From UBA4207 sp964352405 (GTDB lineage: Bacteria; Bdellovibrionota; Bacteriovoracia; Bacteriovoracales; Bacteriovoracaceae): 64,000 nt of DNA. Every line of letters starts with the position of its first letter. Position 1 is the stretch's first letter. The stretch is taken from NCBI GenBank assembly GCA_964352405.1, contig CAYGRY010000001.1, positions 62,001 to 126,000 of the forward strand. Direction: 5' to 3'. The notes below the pieces were generated by a model, which had not been told where the DNA came from, did not search any database, and was given only the letters and a program-made list of their open reading frames with translations. The translations under genes were made by a program, and so were the position numbers. This document shows, piece by piece, positions 16,783-26,083 of the stretch.

Positions 16783-18057
16783 ATGTCTACTATTCGCCCT
16801 GTTTACGTCGTTGCTGGTAATCGTATTCCCTTTGCTAAATCTATGACTAAATACCTTGGGCTCAGTACTCAAGACCTAATGACAGCGGCGCTTAAGGCCT
16901 TAGTTGATAAAACGAAGCTTCAGGATAAAACAGTTGGAGATGTCGCCTTAGGTGCCATTATGCAAAATCCAAAAGATTGGAACCTAACTCGAGAATGTGT
17001 CCAAGGCTCTGGACTCCACGCTCATACACCTGGATATAACGTTCAACGAGCATGTGGAACTGGTCTAGAAACATCATGGCAAATAGCTAATAAGATCGCT
17101 CTTGGTCACATCAATGAAGGTATTTCAGGTGGAGTTGATACAAACTCTGACCTTCCCATTACCGTTTCACCTAATCTTAAAAAAGCTCTTTTAAATATCA
17201 ATGCTGCTAGATCTATTGGTGATAAATTAAAAATTTTAGCCACACTTCGACCTAAAGATCTTGCTCCATCTTTTCCTGCTGTTAGTGAACCAAGAACAGG
17301 TATGTCGATGGGTCAGCACACTGAAAAAATGGTTCAACACTGGAAGATTGATAGAAAATCACAAGATGAACTTGCCTTAGCCAGTCATCAACGTGCGGCC
17401 AAAGCTTGGGCCGATGGTTTTCACTCTGACTTAGTTTCTAGCTTTCATGGTTTAGAAAAAGACACTATCGTTCGTGGAGATACGACCTTAGAAAAACTAG
17501 CAAAACTTAAACCAGCTTTTGACTTTACTGGAGTTGGTACATTAACAGCAGGTAATTCATCTCCATTAACTGATGGAGCGTCTTGCGTTTTACTTGCAAG
17601 TGAAGAGTCGGCGAAAGAACATGGTTGGGACCTTCAAGCTAAATTTGTCGACTGTGAAGTTGCAGCGCTTGATTACGTTGGCGGTGATGGTCTTCTGATG
17701 GCACCAACGATCGCCGTGGCGAAACTACTTAAGCGACAAGGATTGAAGCTACAGGATTTTGACTTTTACGAAATCCACGAAGCTTTTGCAGGACAAGTTT
17801 TATGTACACTTAAAGCTTGGAATGATGAAGCATGGTGCAAAAGACTTTTAGGCCAAGCACCTTTGGGCGAAATTGATTTATCCAAATTGAATATTAACGG
17901 AAGTTCATTAGCGATCGGACATCCATTTGCAGCAACGGGCGGACGTATTGTGTCTTCATTGGCCAAAATGATTAAAACTTCAGGTAAACAACGAGGTTTA
18001 ATCTCTATATGTACAGCTGGCGGAATGGGGATAGCAGCAATCCTAGAGAGGGTCTAG
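16783..18057 (+). CDS. Acetyl-CoA C-acyltransferase (thiolase, FadI-like)
   Basis: About 424 residues from ATG 16783, which has GGAG six bases upstream; an in-frame start at 16741 lies inside the inverted repeat region and is rejected. Thiolase motifs are all present: NVQRACGTGLET with the acyl-Cys, HEAFAGQVL, IGHPFAATGGR with the catalytic His, and CTAGGMGIA with the second Cys. It either cleaves 3-ketoacyl-CoA in beta-oxidation or condenses acyl-CoA in synthesis. No other beta-oxidation genes are near. Its divergent partner is the HDO operon. Confidence 0.92.
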   Translation: MSTIRPVYVVAGNRIPFAKSMTKYLGLSTQDLMTAALKALVDKTKLQDKTVGDVALGAIMQNPKDWNLTRECVQGSGLHAHTPGYNVQRACGTGLETSWQIANKIALGHINEGISGGVDTNSDLPITVSPNLKKALLNINAARSIGDKLKILATLRPKDLAPSFPAVSEPRTGMSMGQHTEKMVQHWKIDRKSQDELALASHQRAAKAWADGFHSDLVSSFHGLEKDTIVRGDTTLEKLAKLKPAFDFTGVGTLTAGNSSPLTDGASCVLLASEESAKEHGWDLQAKFVDCEVAALDYVGGDGLLMAPTIAVAKLLKRQGLKLQDFDFYEIHEAFAGQVLCTLKAWNDEAWCKRLLGQAPLGEIDLSKLNINGSSLAIGHPFAATGGRIVSSLAKMIKTSGKQRGLISICTAGGMGIAAILERV

Positions 18058-18429
18058 AGAAAGATGGCATTCTTCGTATTTTGTGGCGCTAAAAATTGAT
18101 TTAATACCCATTTTAATACGAGAGACTTTTTCGCGATTTTCAAAATAGACTTGCATCCTACATGTCTTAAATCCTGACTTCGAGCTGATGATTGCATAAA
18201 GTCTGCCATCATCTCTATCACTTGTTAGGGAATAAAGATCGTAGGAAAAAGCGCAAGATTTACTCTTACCATCCTCACGGTAATGAAAACTGGCACTTCC
18301 TCTTGAGTCTCGAATATTAATTCTACAGATATCACCTTTGTCTGTTGCACCGATGTATTCTCTTTCAAGAGAATCATTTCCCATCGCACTAAAGCTGCTG
18401 ATGATGCATAAAAGTAGAACGATTTTCAT
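18043..18429 (-). CDS. Small exported Cys-containing protein, unknown
   Basis: 128 residues with signal peptide (MKIVLLLCIISSFSAMG) and AGAGG ribosome site. The mature part has four Cys (in DICRIN, SCAFSY, KTCRMQ and EECHLS), which could form two disulfides in the periplasm. Mostly beta by appearance. No family recognised. Its 3' end overlaps the thiolase gene antisense by 15 bases. Confidence 0.75.
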   Translation of the reverse strand: MKIVLLLCIISSFSAMGNDSLEREYIGATDKGDICRINIRDSRGSASFHYREDGKSKSCAFSYDLYSLTSDRDDGRLYAIISSKSGFKTCRMQVYFENREKVSRIKMGIKSIFSATKYEECHLSLDPL

Positions 18430-18531
18430 AAAAACCTCTTATTTAATATATCCATATCATGCATCTAGCGCAAAAGCATAATCGGGAGAATAAGTGAACG
18501 CTGGAGTTAATCAATCAGCCACTAGTTTTAG

Positions 18532-18561
18532 TTGTTCATTCTTTTAAGCTAATCCTATACT
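18532..18561 (+). promoter_or_regulatory. Sigma-70-type promoter for the MFS gene
   Basis: TTGTTC at 18532-18537 and TATACT at 18556-18561 are spaced by 18 bases. The predicted transcript would start around 18568, only about 10-20 bases before the coding region, so the leader is very short. Seen directly as sequence; activity is inference. Confidence 0.45.
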
Positions 18562-18576
18562 ATCTGACAAAATTGA

Positions 18577-19770
18577 TTGGAGATTCGACTGAAACATCCC
18601 CTTTGGCGCTTTCGTCATATTTTATTATTTTCTTTTTCCCTGACCTTTCTATCTGGATTTGGACAAAGCTTTTTCATTTCTCTTTTTATTCCAACATTTT
18701 TAGAGACCTCAAATATTTCTAATACTACTTTTGGAACTTTGTATGCAGTAGCAACTCTTGTCAGTGGCTTCTCTCTACCTTGGGCCGGCAGACAATTAGA
18801 TCATGTCAGTGTTGCTCGTTATGCAAAAGTTGTATTTATCGGACTCGTGAGCGCTTGCGTTGTTACTGCATTTTCACAAAACGTCTATACCTTAAGTCTT
18901 GCCATTTTTTTACTTCGATTTTTTGGCCAGGGACTTTTTGGACATACCAGCGACACAATCACCGCTAAAAAATTTGGACCCAATAGAGGAAAAGCACTTA
19001 GTATCGTGGGACTTGGATACCCTGTTAGTGAAGCCATCCTCCCAAGTTTAGCTGTTTTAATATTAAGTTCTTTTGGTTTGAAAGTGACTTGGCTTTGTGT
19101 CGCTATTCTTATCACTTCGTTTATTCCTTTCATTAACTTTCTCGCCAATTCCCCTGGAGAAGTTGAAAAAGAAGTTCATTTCAACAAAAATGTAGATTTA
19201 AAAGAATTTAATGGATTAAAAAATATATCGTTTTGGGTATGGGCCAGCGCAACTTTAATGCCGCCTTTTTTATTAACATCCTTATTTCTTTATAATGCCG
19301 TTATAGCTGAACTTCGTGGTTGGAGTTTGGAGTGGATGGCGACATCATTTATCGCCTTTGCGGTTTGTCGTTTTATTTTTTCAATTATTGGCGGACCTCT
19401 TGTTGATAAGCTCACTGCAAAAAAATTATATCCTTGGCATTTAATCCCTCTCGCGGTTGCTATAGCTATCTTAGCGCTTTGGGAAAATAAATTTGCGGCT
19501 CCAAGTTATTTAGCATTATCAGGTGTTTCTATTGGTCTTGGAGCTCCAATTAAAACTGCTCTATGGGCTGAGATTTATGACCTAAAATATTTAGCTAAAA
19601 TCAGAAGTTGGCTCTCATCTTTTGGAGTGATTGGAACGGCCGCTGGCCCCCCTGTTTTGGCCTTAATGCTAGATTCAAATATCAGCCTAAATCACGCACT
19701 ACTTATACTAAGTATTAGTTTAGGATTAGTTATCTTGATCTGTGGCAATTTAAAGCGCATTTATCATTGA
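18577..19770 (+). CDS. MFS transporter
   Basis: About 397 residues with about 12 membrane helices. The motif-A region is WAGRQLDHVSVARYAK; the second half has a weaker copy (GGPLVDKLTAKKLYP). No ATG exists near the N-terminus: the frame opens with TTG 18577, while a GGAG element sits 6 bases before an in-frame CTG at 18589, which might be the true start. Substrate unknown. It lies alone, 117 bases before the uracil catabolism operon, and a role in substrate uptake for that pathway is possible but unsupported. Confidence 0.82.
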   Translation: MEIRLKHPLWRFRHILLFSFSLTFLSGFGQSFFISLFIPTFLETSNISNTTFGTLYAVATLVSGFSLPWAGRQLDHVSVARYAKVVFIGLVSACVVTAFSQNVYTLSLAIFLLRFFGQGLFGHTSDTITAKKFGPNRGKALSIVGLGYPVSEAILPSLAVLILSSFGLKVTWLCVAILITSFIPFINFLANSPGEVEKEVHFNKNVDLKEFNGLKNISFWVWASATLMPPFLLTSLFLYNAVIAELRGWSLEWMATSFIAFAVCRFIFSIIGGPLVDKLTAKKLYPWHLIPLAVAIAILALWENKFAAPSYLALSGVSIGLGAPIKTALWAEIYDLKYLAKIRSWLSSFGVIGTAAGPPVLALMLDSNISLNHALLILSISLGLVILICGNLKRIYH

Positions 19771-19887
19771 TAAAACCTATGACACAAACCGTCTATTGCA
19801 GTTAATTTAAATATTTAACGCCCCAAGGCTTAACAGTCCCTTAAGACAATCACTAAGATTTACCCTTGGTTTAAAGAGGATTTTATT

Positions 19888-21363
19888 ATGCAAATTCAGT
19901 TACCCACTGAGACCCACAATTGTTTAAATTTTATTAATAACGCCTTCGTTTCTGCTGCAGGTGAACTTTTTCCAATCGACTCTCCCTGGAGCGGAAAAAA
20001 AATTGGCGAATCTAGATTATCAACGAAAGGTGACGTCGATGTTGCCGTCAGCGCAGCAAGTGCAGCTCAAATCGCTTGGGGCCAAACTCCGATCAAAGAG
20101 CGCACAAAAGTTATGTTTAACTTTAGAGACATTCTTTTAAGAGACTTAGATAAGCTTTCACAAATAGTTGCTGCCGAAAATGGCAAAACACCGATTGAAG
20201 CCAGAGCTGGCGTCATGAAAGGTGTTGAAGTTTTAGAATATGCTATTTCTCTTCAAAATCTAGACCTTGGTGGCAAGATGGAAGTTTCTCGTGGTGTTCA
20301 TTGTGAATACCGCCGTGAAGCCTTAGGAGTTATCGCCAACATCACGCCATTTAATTTTCCAGTCATGGTTCCAATGTGGACAATTCCAATTGCGCTCACT
20401 CTAGGTAACGCTTATATCTGGAAACCTTCAGAGAAAACTCCAATTGCATCTCAATACCTTGCGAGTGCTTTAAAAGAAGCTGGTTTACCTAGTGGTCTTT
20501 TTCAAGTGGTTCAAGGTGGTAAAGATACAGTTGAAGCAATTATAGATCATCCACAAGTGAAAGCTGTGGGCTTTGTTGGTTCAACTAAAATTGCTAAAGC
20601 AGTTTATGAACGCTCAACTTCACTTGGAAAAAGAGCTCTAGCTCTTGGTGGTGCTAAAAACCATATCGTTCTTTTACCAGATGCCAATCTTGATCTTTGC
20701 GGTGCTGGTATCTCTGATTCATTTACTGGCTGCGCCGGTCAAAGATGCATGGCCGCTTCGGTGATACTTGCCGTTGGAAATGTCGATAAACATATTGAAA
20801 AAGTTGTTGAGCGTGCAAAGTCTCAAGTTCTTGGAACTGATATGGGTGCCATCATTACAAAAGAGCAAGTTACATTTTTAAAAGATGCAATCGCTCGCGC
20901 GGAAAAAAATGGTGCAAAGATTTTACTAGATGGAAGAAACACTCCTGCCCCTAAGGGGATGGAAGAAGGCTACTGGTTGGGACCAACAGTTCTAGACAAT
21001 GTTAAGCCTGGCAGTGAAGCTGCTTCATTCGAGCTTTTTGGACCAATCGTTTCGATCATTCGCTGCCAAACCATTGGCGAAGCGATGAAAATTGAAAATG
21101 AAGTTGAGTATGGTAATGCTTGTTCTGTTTTCACTTCATCAGGGGTGCATGCAGAAAGAGTCATCCAATCAGCCAAAGCTGGCATGGTTGGTGTGAATGT
21201 TGGAGTTCCTGTACCACGTGAGCCTTTTAGTTTTGGTGGCATCAATGCTTCAAAATTTGGACATGGTGATATCACAGGTGTTCACTCACTCGACTTTTGG
21301 ACAAATACGAAAAAAATTACAACCAAATGGGAGCCACAAAGCGACCAGAACTGGATGTCATAA
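19888..21363 (+). CDS. mmsA: CoA-acylating methylmalonate/malonate-semialdehyde dehydrogenase
   Basis: 491 residues, the normal MmsA/IolA length. NAD-dependent aldehyde dehydrogenase fold with TPFNFPVMVPMWT (N of the oxyanion hole), GFVGSTKIAK for NAD binding, and the catalytic Cys in FTGCAGQRCMA, the signature of the CoA-dependent group. These enzymes turn (methyl)malonate semialdehyde into propionyl-CoA or acetyl-CoA plus CO2. It is first in an operon with URC1, URC4, Upp and Udk. I infer that it converts malonate semialdehyde from uracil breakdown to acetyl-CoA. AGAGGA ribosome site upstream. Confidence 0.93.
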   Translation: MQIQLPTETHNCLNFINNAFVSAAGELFPIDSPWSGKKIGESRLSTKGDVDVAVSAASAAQIAWGQTPIKERTKVMFNFRDILLRDLDKLSQIVAAENGKTPIEARAGVMKGVEVLEYAISLQNLDLGGKMEVSRGVHCEYRREALGVIANITPFNFPVMVPMWTIPIALTLGNAYIWKPSEKTPIASQYLASALKEAGLPSGLFQVVQGGKDTVEAIIDHPQVKAVGFVGSTKIAKAVYERSTSLGKRALALGGAKNHIVLLPDANLDLCGAGISDSFTGCAGQRCMAASVILAVGNVDKHIEKVVERAKSQVLGTDMGAIITKEQVTFLKDAIARAEKNGAKILLDGRNTPAPKGMEEGYWLGPTVLDNVKPGSEAASFELFGPIVSIIRCQTIGEAMKIENEVEYGNACSVFTSSGVHAERVIQSAKAGMVGVNVGVPVPREPFSFGGINASKFGHGDITGVHSLDFWTNTKKITTKWEPQSDQNWMS

Positions 21364-21374
21364 GGAAAATCATT

Positions 21375-22631
21375 ATGGAAAAATCATCACACGTCATTCT
21401 AACTTCTCATAATTCAGAAGTTTATAAAGATGCTCTACCAATTCACTGGGGCGCAAAATCACCTAAAGAGCGTGGCCCTGTTGTCGCTTCGATCTCAAAT
21501 GTTCTTCATAGAAATGCGATCGGAAGTCACTCTGGAAGCTACACTGTATACAGAGCGCTTTCAATCGCATCAGGACAGTTTCCTAAGATGCATATTCCAG
21601 ATTTAAAAAATACTGAAAGTACAACGACAATTGGGCCATATGAGTCTTGGACTGATGCCGATAAATTTGTCTCCATTGATCCATGGGGAGCTGACGTTAA
21701 TATTCATTTTAAAGAATATATGGAAAAAGGATATGACGTTAGACCAACTATTGCCGTAACTCAGGCACGACTTCAACTTCCAGAAATTTATGAAGCCATT
21801 AAAGCTGGTCGTCTAAAACCAGACGGCAAACTTATTAATGAAAAAGGTGATGTCAAAGTTACGAAAGTTGCTTTTGAGCCAGTATGGTACTTACCAGGAA
21901 TTGCAAAAAGACTTGGTATCAACGAAGGAGAACTTAGAAAGATTCTCTTTAGTGAAACTGGTGGCATGTTCCCTGAACTTGTCACTCGCCCAGACTTAAA
22001 AGTTATGTTGCCACCAATTGGATCTACAACTGCCTATATTTTTGGAAACCCAGCAGATCTAGCTAAACCTGAAATTGAGTTAACTTGCCGTGTGCACGAT
22101 GAATGTAATGGATCTGACGTATTTGGCTCTGATATTTGTACCTGTCGTCCCTATTTAATGTACGGAATTGAAGATGCCGCTCGTACCGCGCAACGTGGTG
22201 GTGTTGGTCTAATCGCTTACTACAGAAAAGAAGGCAGAGCGCTTGGAGAAGTGACAAAGTTCTTAGTTTATAATGCTCGTAAACGCCAGGTTGGTGGTGA
22301 CTCGGCCGCAACGTACTTCCATAGAACTGAATGTGTTGCTGGTGTAGAAGATGCACGCTTTCAAGAATTAATGCCTGATATCTTACAATGGTTTGGTATA
22401 AAAAAAATCCACAACATCCACTCCATGTCGAATATGAAGTTTGATGCCATCGTGAAAAGTGGAATCGAAATTGTTAATCGTATCTCTATTCCAGACGATC
22501 TCATTCCACCAGATGCTCAAGTTGAAATGGAAGCTAAAAAAGCTGCAGGCTATTTCACTAAAGGCGAAGTTAAATCTGGCGAAGATCTTAAGAATATCAA
22601 AGGTCGCGAAATTGATGAGGAAAAAAAATGA
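21375..22631 (+). CDS. URC1-type GTP cyclohydrolase II homologue (uracil catabolism)
   Basis: About 418 residues from ATG 21375 with AGGA upstream. An in-frame start at 21297 lies inside the mmsA gene and is rejected. The core is RibA-like with the zinc site as C-x10-C-x-C (DECNGSDVFGSDICTC) and a YYRKEGRALGEVTKF segment that replaces the RibA YLRQEGRGIG loop. An extra N-terminal 190 residues distinguish URC1 from RibA. Next to a DUF1688 (URC4) gene and uracil phosphoribosyltransferase, this marks the URC pyrimidine-degradation pathway first described in yeast. It overlaps URC4 by 4 bases (ATGA). Confidence 0.88.
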   Translation: MEKSSHVILTSHNSEVYKDALPIHWGAKSPKERGPVVASISNVLHRNAIGSHSGSYTVYRALSIASGQFPKMHIPDLKNTESTTTIGPYESWTDADKFVSIDPWGADVNIHFKEYMEKGYDVRPTIAVTQARLQLPEIYEAIKAGRLKPDGKLINEKGDVKVTKVAFEPVWYLPGIAKRLGINEGELRKILFSETGGMFPELVTRPDLKVMLPPIGSTTAYIFGNPADLAKPEIELTCRVHDECNGSDVFGSDICTCRPYLMYGIEDAARTAQRGGVGLIAYYRKEGRALGEVTKFLVYNARKRQVGGDSAATYFHRTECVAGVEDARFQELMPDILQWFGIKKIHNIHSMSNMKFDAIVKSGIEIVNRISIPDDLIPPDAQVEMEAKKAAGYFTKGEVKSGEDLKNIKGREIDEEKK

Positions 22632-23809
22632 GTGAAAGAACTCAGTGGCTACTCACTCCTGAAGCTATCAGAGAGCGCTGCTTAGCCCTTCATCAAAGAA
22701 ATCTAGATGGTAAAGGCTTACTTCGCGTTGATGAGTCAAAGTGGCCAGAAGTCGTATCCTTTACATTAGAAACGATTAAAGAAAAGTATCCAACACTTGA
22801 AATTCCGTTTCACTCTCGTCTTGGACATTTTCGTCCCGGCAATGTCGATAGAGTCCATTGGCTAGAAGAATTTCTTGAAGGGGCTGATGCAACAAAACGC
22901 GCTAAAGCCTTAGTTGATCTCATCATTCCTTCAGTCCTCCTTGATGCAGGAGCTGGAGATGACTGGAAATACTTCGAAGAACGTACGGTTCAAACCTTCA
23001 ATCGATCCGAAGGACTTGGAGTCGCAAGCTTTCATATGTTTCTTGCAGGTGATTTTAGTTCAAATGACGAGCTTAAAACAGATGGCAAAGCCTTAATGTC
23101 ATTAACGAAAGCACAACTTGAAAAAGCCTTTCAAGTCACAAAAGCAAATCCACTACTTGGAGTAGATGGCAGACTTAAGCTATTAGCAGGACTTGGAAAA
23201 GTTCTGGGTGTGAATGGTCGTCCAAGTGATCTCGTTGATGATTTTCTTGTTAATGGAAGAGTGAATGCACTTGATGTTTTAAATTCCGTTCTTAAAAAGC
23301 TAGGACCTATTTGGCCATCAAGACTTACTTTAGATAAGACTCCTCTAGGTGATACATGGTCTCACCCAGCTCTTGGAGAAGCAGGGACATTTGAATCACT
23401 TGTACCTTTTCATAAACTTTCCCAGTGGCTTTCCTACTCTATTTTGGATGCCATGGAGACATGTGGTTTTGAAGTCATCGGTGTTGAAAAACTAACAGGC
23501 CTTCCTGAATATAGAAATGGTGGACTCTTTTTGGATTTGGGCTTACTTCAAGCAGTAAATCCAAAAGATCTCACTCGTGGAGTGAACGCAGAAGATCTCT
23601 TTGTTATTGAATGGAGAGCATCAACAGTAACGTTGTTGGATCAACTTGCAGCAAAAGTTCAAAAAGAACTTGGCAAGACTCCTCAAGATTTCCCTTTAGC
23701 AAAAGTACTTGAAGGTGGAACTTGGTGGGCAGGTCGTAAAATCGCGGCGAAGAAAAGAGCTGGTGGCGTACCACCAATTAAAATTATAAGTGACGGAACA
23801 GTTTTTTAG
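22628..23809 (+). CDS. URC4-type DUF1688 protein (uracil catabolism)
   Basis: 393 residues matching DUF1688 from the start (WLLTPEAIRERC) through PFHSRLGHFRPG, LLDAGAGDDWKY, RSEGLGVASFHMF and FEVIGVEKLTGLPEYRNGG to the C-terminal VLEGGTWWAGR and GGVPPIKI. URC4 is required for URC-type uracil breakdown in yeast; its chemistry is not settled to my knowledge. Starts by ATGA overlap with URC1, so the two are probably made in step. Cytoplasmic. Confidence 0.9.
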   Translation: MSERTQWLLTPEAIRERCLALHQRNLDGKGLLRVDESKWPEVVSFTLETIKEKYPTLEIPFHSRLGHFRPGNVDRVHWLEEFLEGADATKRAKALVDLIIPSVLLDAGAGDDWKYFEERTVQTFNRSEGLGVASFHMFLAGDFSSNDELKTDGKALMSLTKAQLEKAFQVTKANPLLGVDGRLKLLAGLGKVLGVNGRPSDLVDDFLVNGRVNALDVLNSVLKKLGPIWPSRLTLDKTPLGDTWSHPALGEAGTFESLVPFHKLSQWLSYSILDAMETCGFEVIGVEKLTGLPEYRNGGLFLDLGLLQAVNPKDLTRGVNAEDLFVIEWRASTVTLLDQLAAKVQKELGKTPQDFPLAKVLEGGTWWAGRKIAAKKRAGGVPPIKIISDGTVF

Positions 23810-23818
23810 GAGCTACAC

Positions 23819-24451
23819 ATGAGCGGAAAATATATACAAATTGATCACCCTCTACTTCAACATAAGCTTTCATATTTGAGAGATAAAAATACAACAGGTC
23901 ATGACTTTAGAGAAATCACAAAAGAGATCTCTAGAATCCTAGCCTATGAGGCAATGAGAGATTGGAAGGACGTCGAAACGATTTCAATAGAAACTCCAAT
24001 TGCGAAAGCTGCCGCTACAAGAATTAAAAATCCTCCAATCGCCGTTGCGATCATGAGAGCAGGTAATCCAGTTTTGGAAGCTGTTCTTTCAATGCTTCCT
24101 TTTGCTAGTGCCGGACATATTGGGATCTACCGCGACAAGTTTATTAGCAATACGGTTGAATACTATTTCAAACTCCCAGAACACTCTGAGGGTAAAGAGA
24201 TTTTATTATGTGACCCATTAATTGCGACTGCCGACACAATGATTGCTGCCATTGATAGACTTAAGAACTACAAAGTCGGAAGGATTAAAGTTCTCTCACT
24301 TCTTGTAAGCCCAGAGGGTCTCGAAAAGCTTTTCCACTTTCATCCTGACATCGAAGTTTATGCTCTTCAAAAAGAAGAAGGCTTAACTGAAAAAGGCTAT
24401 TTGATTCCAGGTCTAGGCGACGCTGGAGATCGCCTCTTTCAAACCAAATAG
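23819..24451 (+). CDS. upp: Uracil phosphoribosyltransferase
   Basis: 210 residues, normal length. Makes UMP from uracil and PRPP. The PRPP-binding loop is DPLIATADTM (near 130-139) and the uracil-binding C-terminal motif is IPGLGDAGDRLF. In the URC pathway the corresponding yeast gene (URC6) supplies the activated nucleotide that is then degraded. So here it may serve breakdown and salvage alike. It lies 9 bases after the URC4 gene. Confidence 0.95.
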   Translation: MSGKYIQIDHPLLQHKLSYLRDKNTTGHDFREITKEISRILAYEAMRDWKDVETISIETPIAKAAATRIKNPPIAVAIMRAGNPVLEAVLSMLPFASAGHIGIYRDKFISNTVEYYFKLPEHSEGKEILLCDPLIATADTMIAAIDRLKNYKVGRIKVLSLLVSPEGLEKLFHFHPDIEVYALQKEEGLTEKGYLIPGLGDAGDRLFQTK

Positions 24452-24460
24452 GGGTCTTTT

Positions 24461-25066
24461 GTGAGCTGTACAATCATTGGTGTAGCGGGTGGTTCTGGTT
24501 CAGGTAAGACTTATCTTGCCAGAATTCTTCATCAAAAACTGGGCGATAAGGTTAGTGCAATTATTTACCAAGATAATTACTATATCGATCAATCAGCTCG
24601 CTTTGATCATGATGGTGGCTCAGTTAATTTTGATCACCCTGATAGCTTAGATTTTGATCTTCTTGCGACTCACCTTGAAAAACTCAAAAATGGAAGTGAG
24701 ATCGAAATTCCTGTCTATGATTTTGTTACACACTCAAGACAAGAAGAAACTATCAAGCAAAAACCTCAAAAAGTTATTTTAGTCGACGGCATCCTTTTAT
24801 TATCTCAACCTCACGTCAGAAAGCATTTCGATATATCAATTTTTGTGGATACAGCGGAACAACTAAGGTTCGATCGTCGTCTAAAACGCGACGTCGAAGA
24901 GCGCGGCAGAACACCAGAGGGAGTAAAGGCTCAATTTGAGAAGCAGGTTAAGCCGATGCATGATCGCTTCGTTCAACCTAGTATGGACCACGCTAATCAT
25001 ATCGTTACAGACTATCAGGGCTTTGATGATTTGGTTGAGAGTCTTTATCAGCAGTATTGTAAATAA
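24461..25066 (+). CDS. udk: Uridine kinase
   Basis: 201 residues from a GTG start. P-loop GGSGSGKTYL (near 8-17) and the uridine kinase pattern YQDNYYIDQS, then DHPDSLDFDLL, YDFVTHSR and VDGILLL. The later RDVEERGRTPEGVKAQF is the lid region. Phosphorylates uridine or cytidine to the monophosphate. It is the last gene of the mmsA-URC operon, feeding nucleosides into it. The last 62 bases are antisense to the end of the SGNH gene. Confidence 0.94.
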   Translation: MSCTIIGVAGGSGSGKTYLARILHQKLGDKVSAIIYQDNYYIDQSARFDHDGGSVNFDHPDSLDFDLLATHLEKLKNGSEIEIPVYDFVTHSRQEETIKQKPQKVILVDGILLLSQPHVRKHFDISIFVDTAEQLRFDRRLKRDVEERGRTPEGVKAQFEKQVKPMHDRFVQPSMDHANHIVTDYQGFDDLVESLYQQYCK

Positions 25067-26063
25067 TACTTTCCAGACGTTCAGCAACCTTTGTATGACC
25101 AAAGGGAGTATAATGAACCGAATAGACAAACGATTCCATATTATCAGCTGTTATAAGATCCTGCATTGAATAAAATGGAATGCCTTCCTTCTCACAGAGA
25201 GCACTTAGCCAATCCTCAACTTTAGTTCCATTATGCTTTGAATATACGATTGGATAGATCGTAGGTATTAAAACAATAACGAGCTTCTCTTTTGTAATCT
25301 TATGAATTTGCGCAATAATTTTTTCAGTCTTTATATATGCTTTTCCAACTGAATCTGAAATTTGTTTCAAATAGAGTTCTTCATCTGAAATGATACTTGC
25401 CCCTTCAGTATAATGACGAAGCATGATCGAGTTAAAGCTACCTTCATACCACCCTTTCTTGCTAGCAAGATAGTTGTACGTGTACGACAGGCCTGAAAGT
25501 TGCCAACGAATTCTCTCATCATCTGCCATTTCAATGTAGTCTTGAACTTTCAATTGATCATTATTGAATTTAACAAATCCTTTGGCGTAGTTTTCGCGAA
25601 TGTCATTTGGGGAAAAAAGCAGTACTGTTTTTTTTATATTGGAAAGATCAGTGTTTTTTAATAAATAAATCAAATGCTGATCATTACTCCAAGCCGGTAC
25701 ACCTCTATTAATTATTTTTAATCCACTAGATTTAAGTTTATTTGAAAAGAGCTCCTTTTCATCAACTTGAAGACCTGCCAAATAGCTATCACCTAAAAGC
25801 AAAATACTGTCTTTTAACTCATCATCTGATTCTTCACTTCGAAAACCAAGAGAGTTCGTTTTTACATGAATATTTTGATCTTTAGCCTCATAGTTCAAAT
25901 CAACATTCGGTCGCAAAGTCCAACCATAATCTTTATGAATTCCAACAATTGAAATCCCACTAAGATTTAATGTTTTAAAAATCAGTTCTGAAAACAAGAA
26001 TGATAAGACTAAAGAAAGGAATGAAATCCCAACGATATAACATGCTTTAAAAAAGAACTTCAT
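25005..26063 (-). CDS. Membrane-anchored SGNH-fold hydrolase
   Basis: 352 residues. One N-terminal membrane helix (YIVGISFLSLVLSFLFSEL) anchors the protein facing the periplasm. The SGNH block I is LLLGDSYLAG with the nucleophile Ser; a NDIREN segment supplies the Asn-type block, and the C-terminal catalytic His is in YSVHYTPFGH. LGFRSEE before block I is common in this group of O-acyl esterase/acetyltransferase-like proteins. Substrate unknown. Its 3' end runs 62 bases into udk on the other strand. Confidence 0.8.
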   Translation of the reverse strand: MKFFFKACYIVGISFLSLVLSFLFSELIFKTLNLSGISIVGIHKDYGWTLRPNVDLNYEAKDQNIHVKTNSLGFRSEESDDELKDSILLLGDSYLAGLQVDEKELFSNKLKSSGLKIINRGVPAWSNDQHLIYLLKNTDLSNIKKTVLLFSPNDIRENYAKGFVKFNNDQLKVQDYIEMADDERIRWQLSGLSYTYNYLASKKGWYEGSFNSIMLRHYTEGASIISDEELYLKQISDSVGKAYIKTEKIIAQIHKITKEKLVIVLIPTIYPIVYSKHNGTKVEDWLSALCEKEGIPFYSMQDLITADNMESFVYSVHYTPFGHTKVAERLESIIYNTADKDSQPNHQSPDSL

Positions 26064-26083
26064 TATTAAAACAGCCTATCTCT

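Noticed and set aside
22063..22356. His-rich 97-codon frame on the minus strand inside the URC1 gene
   Set aside because: The His-rich look comes from reading the URC1 codons in reverse; the plus-strand product has a complete conserved zinc site.
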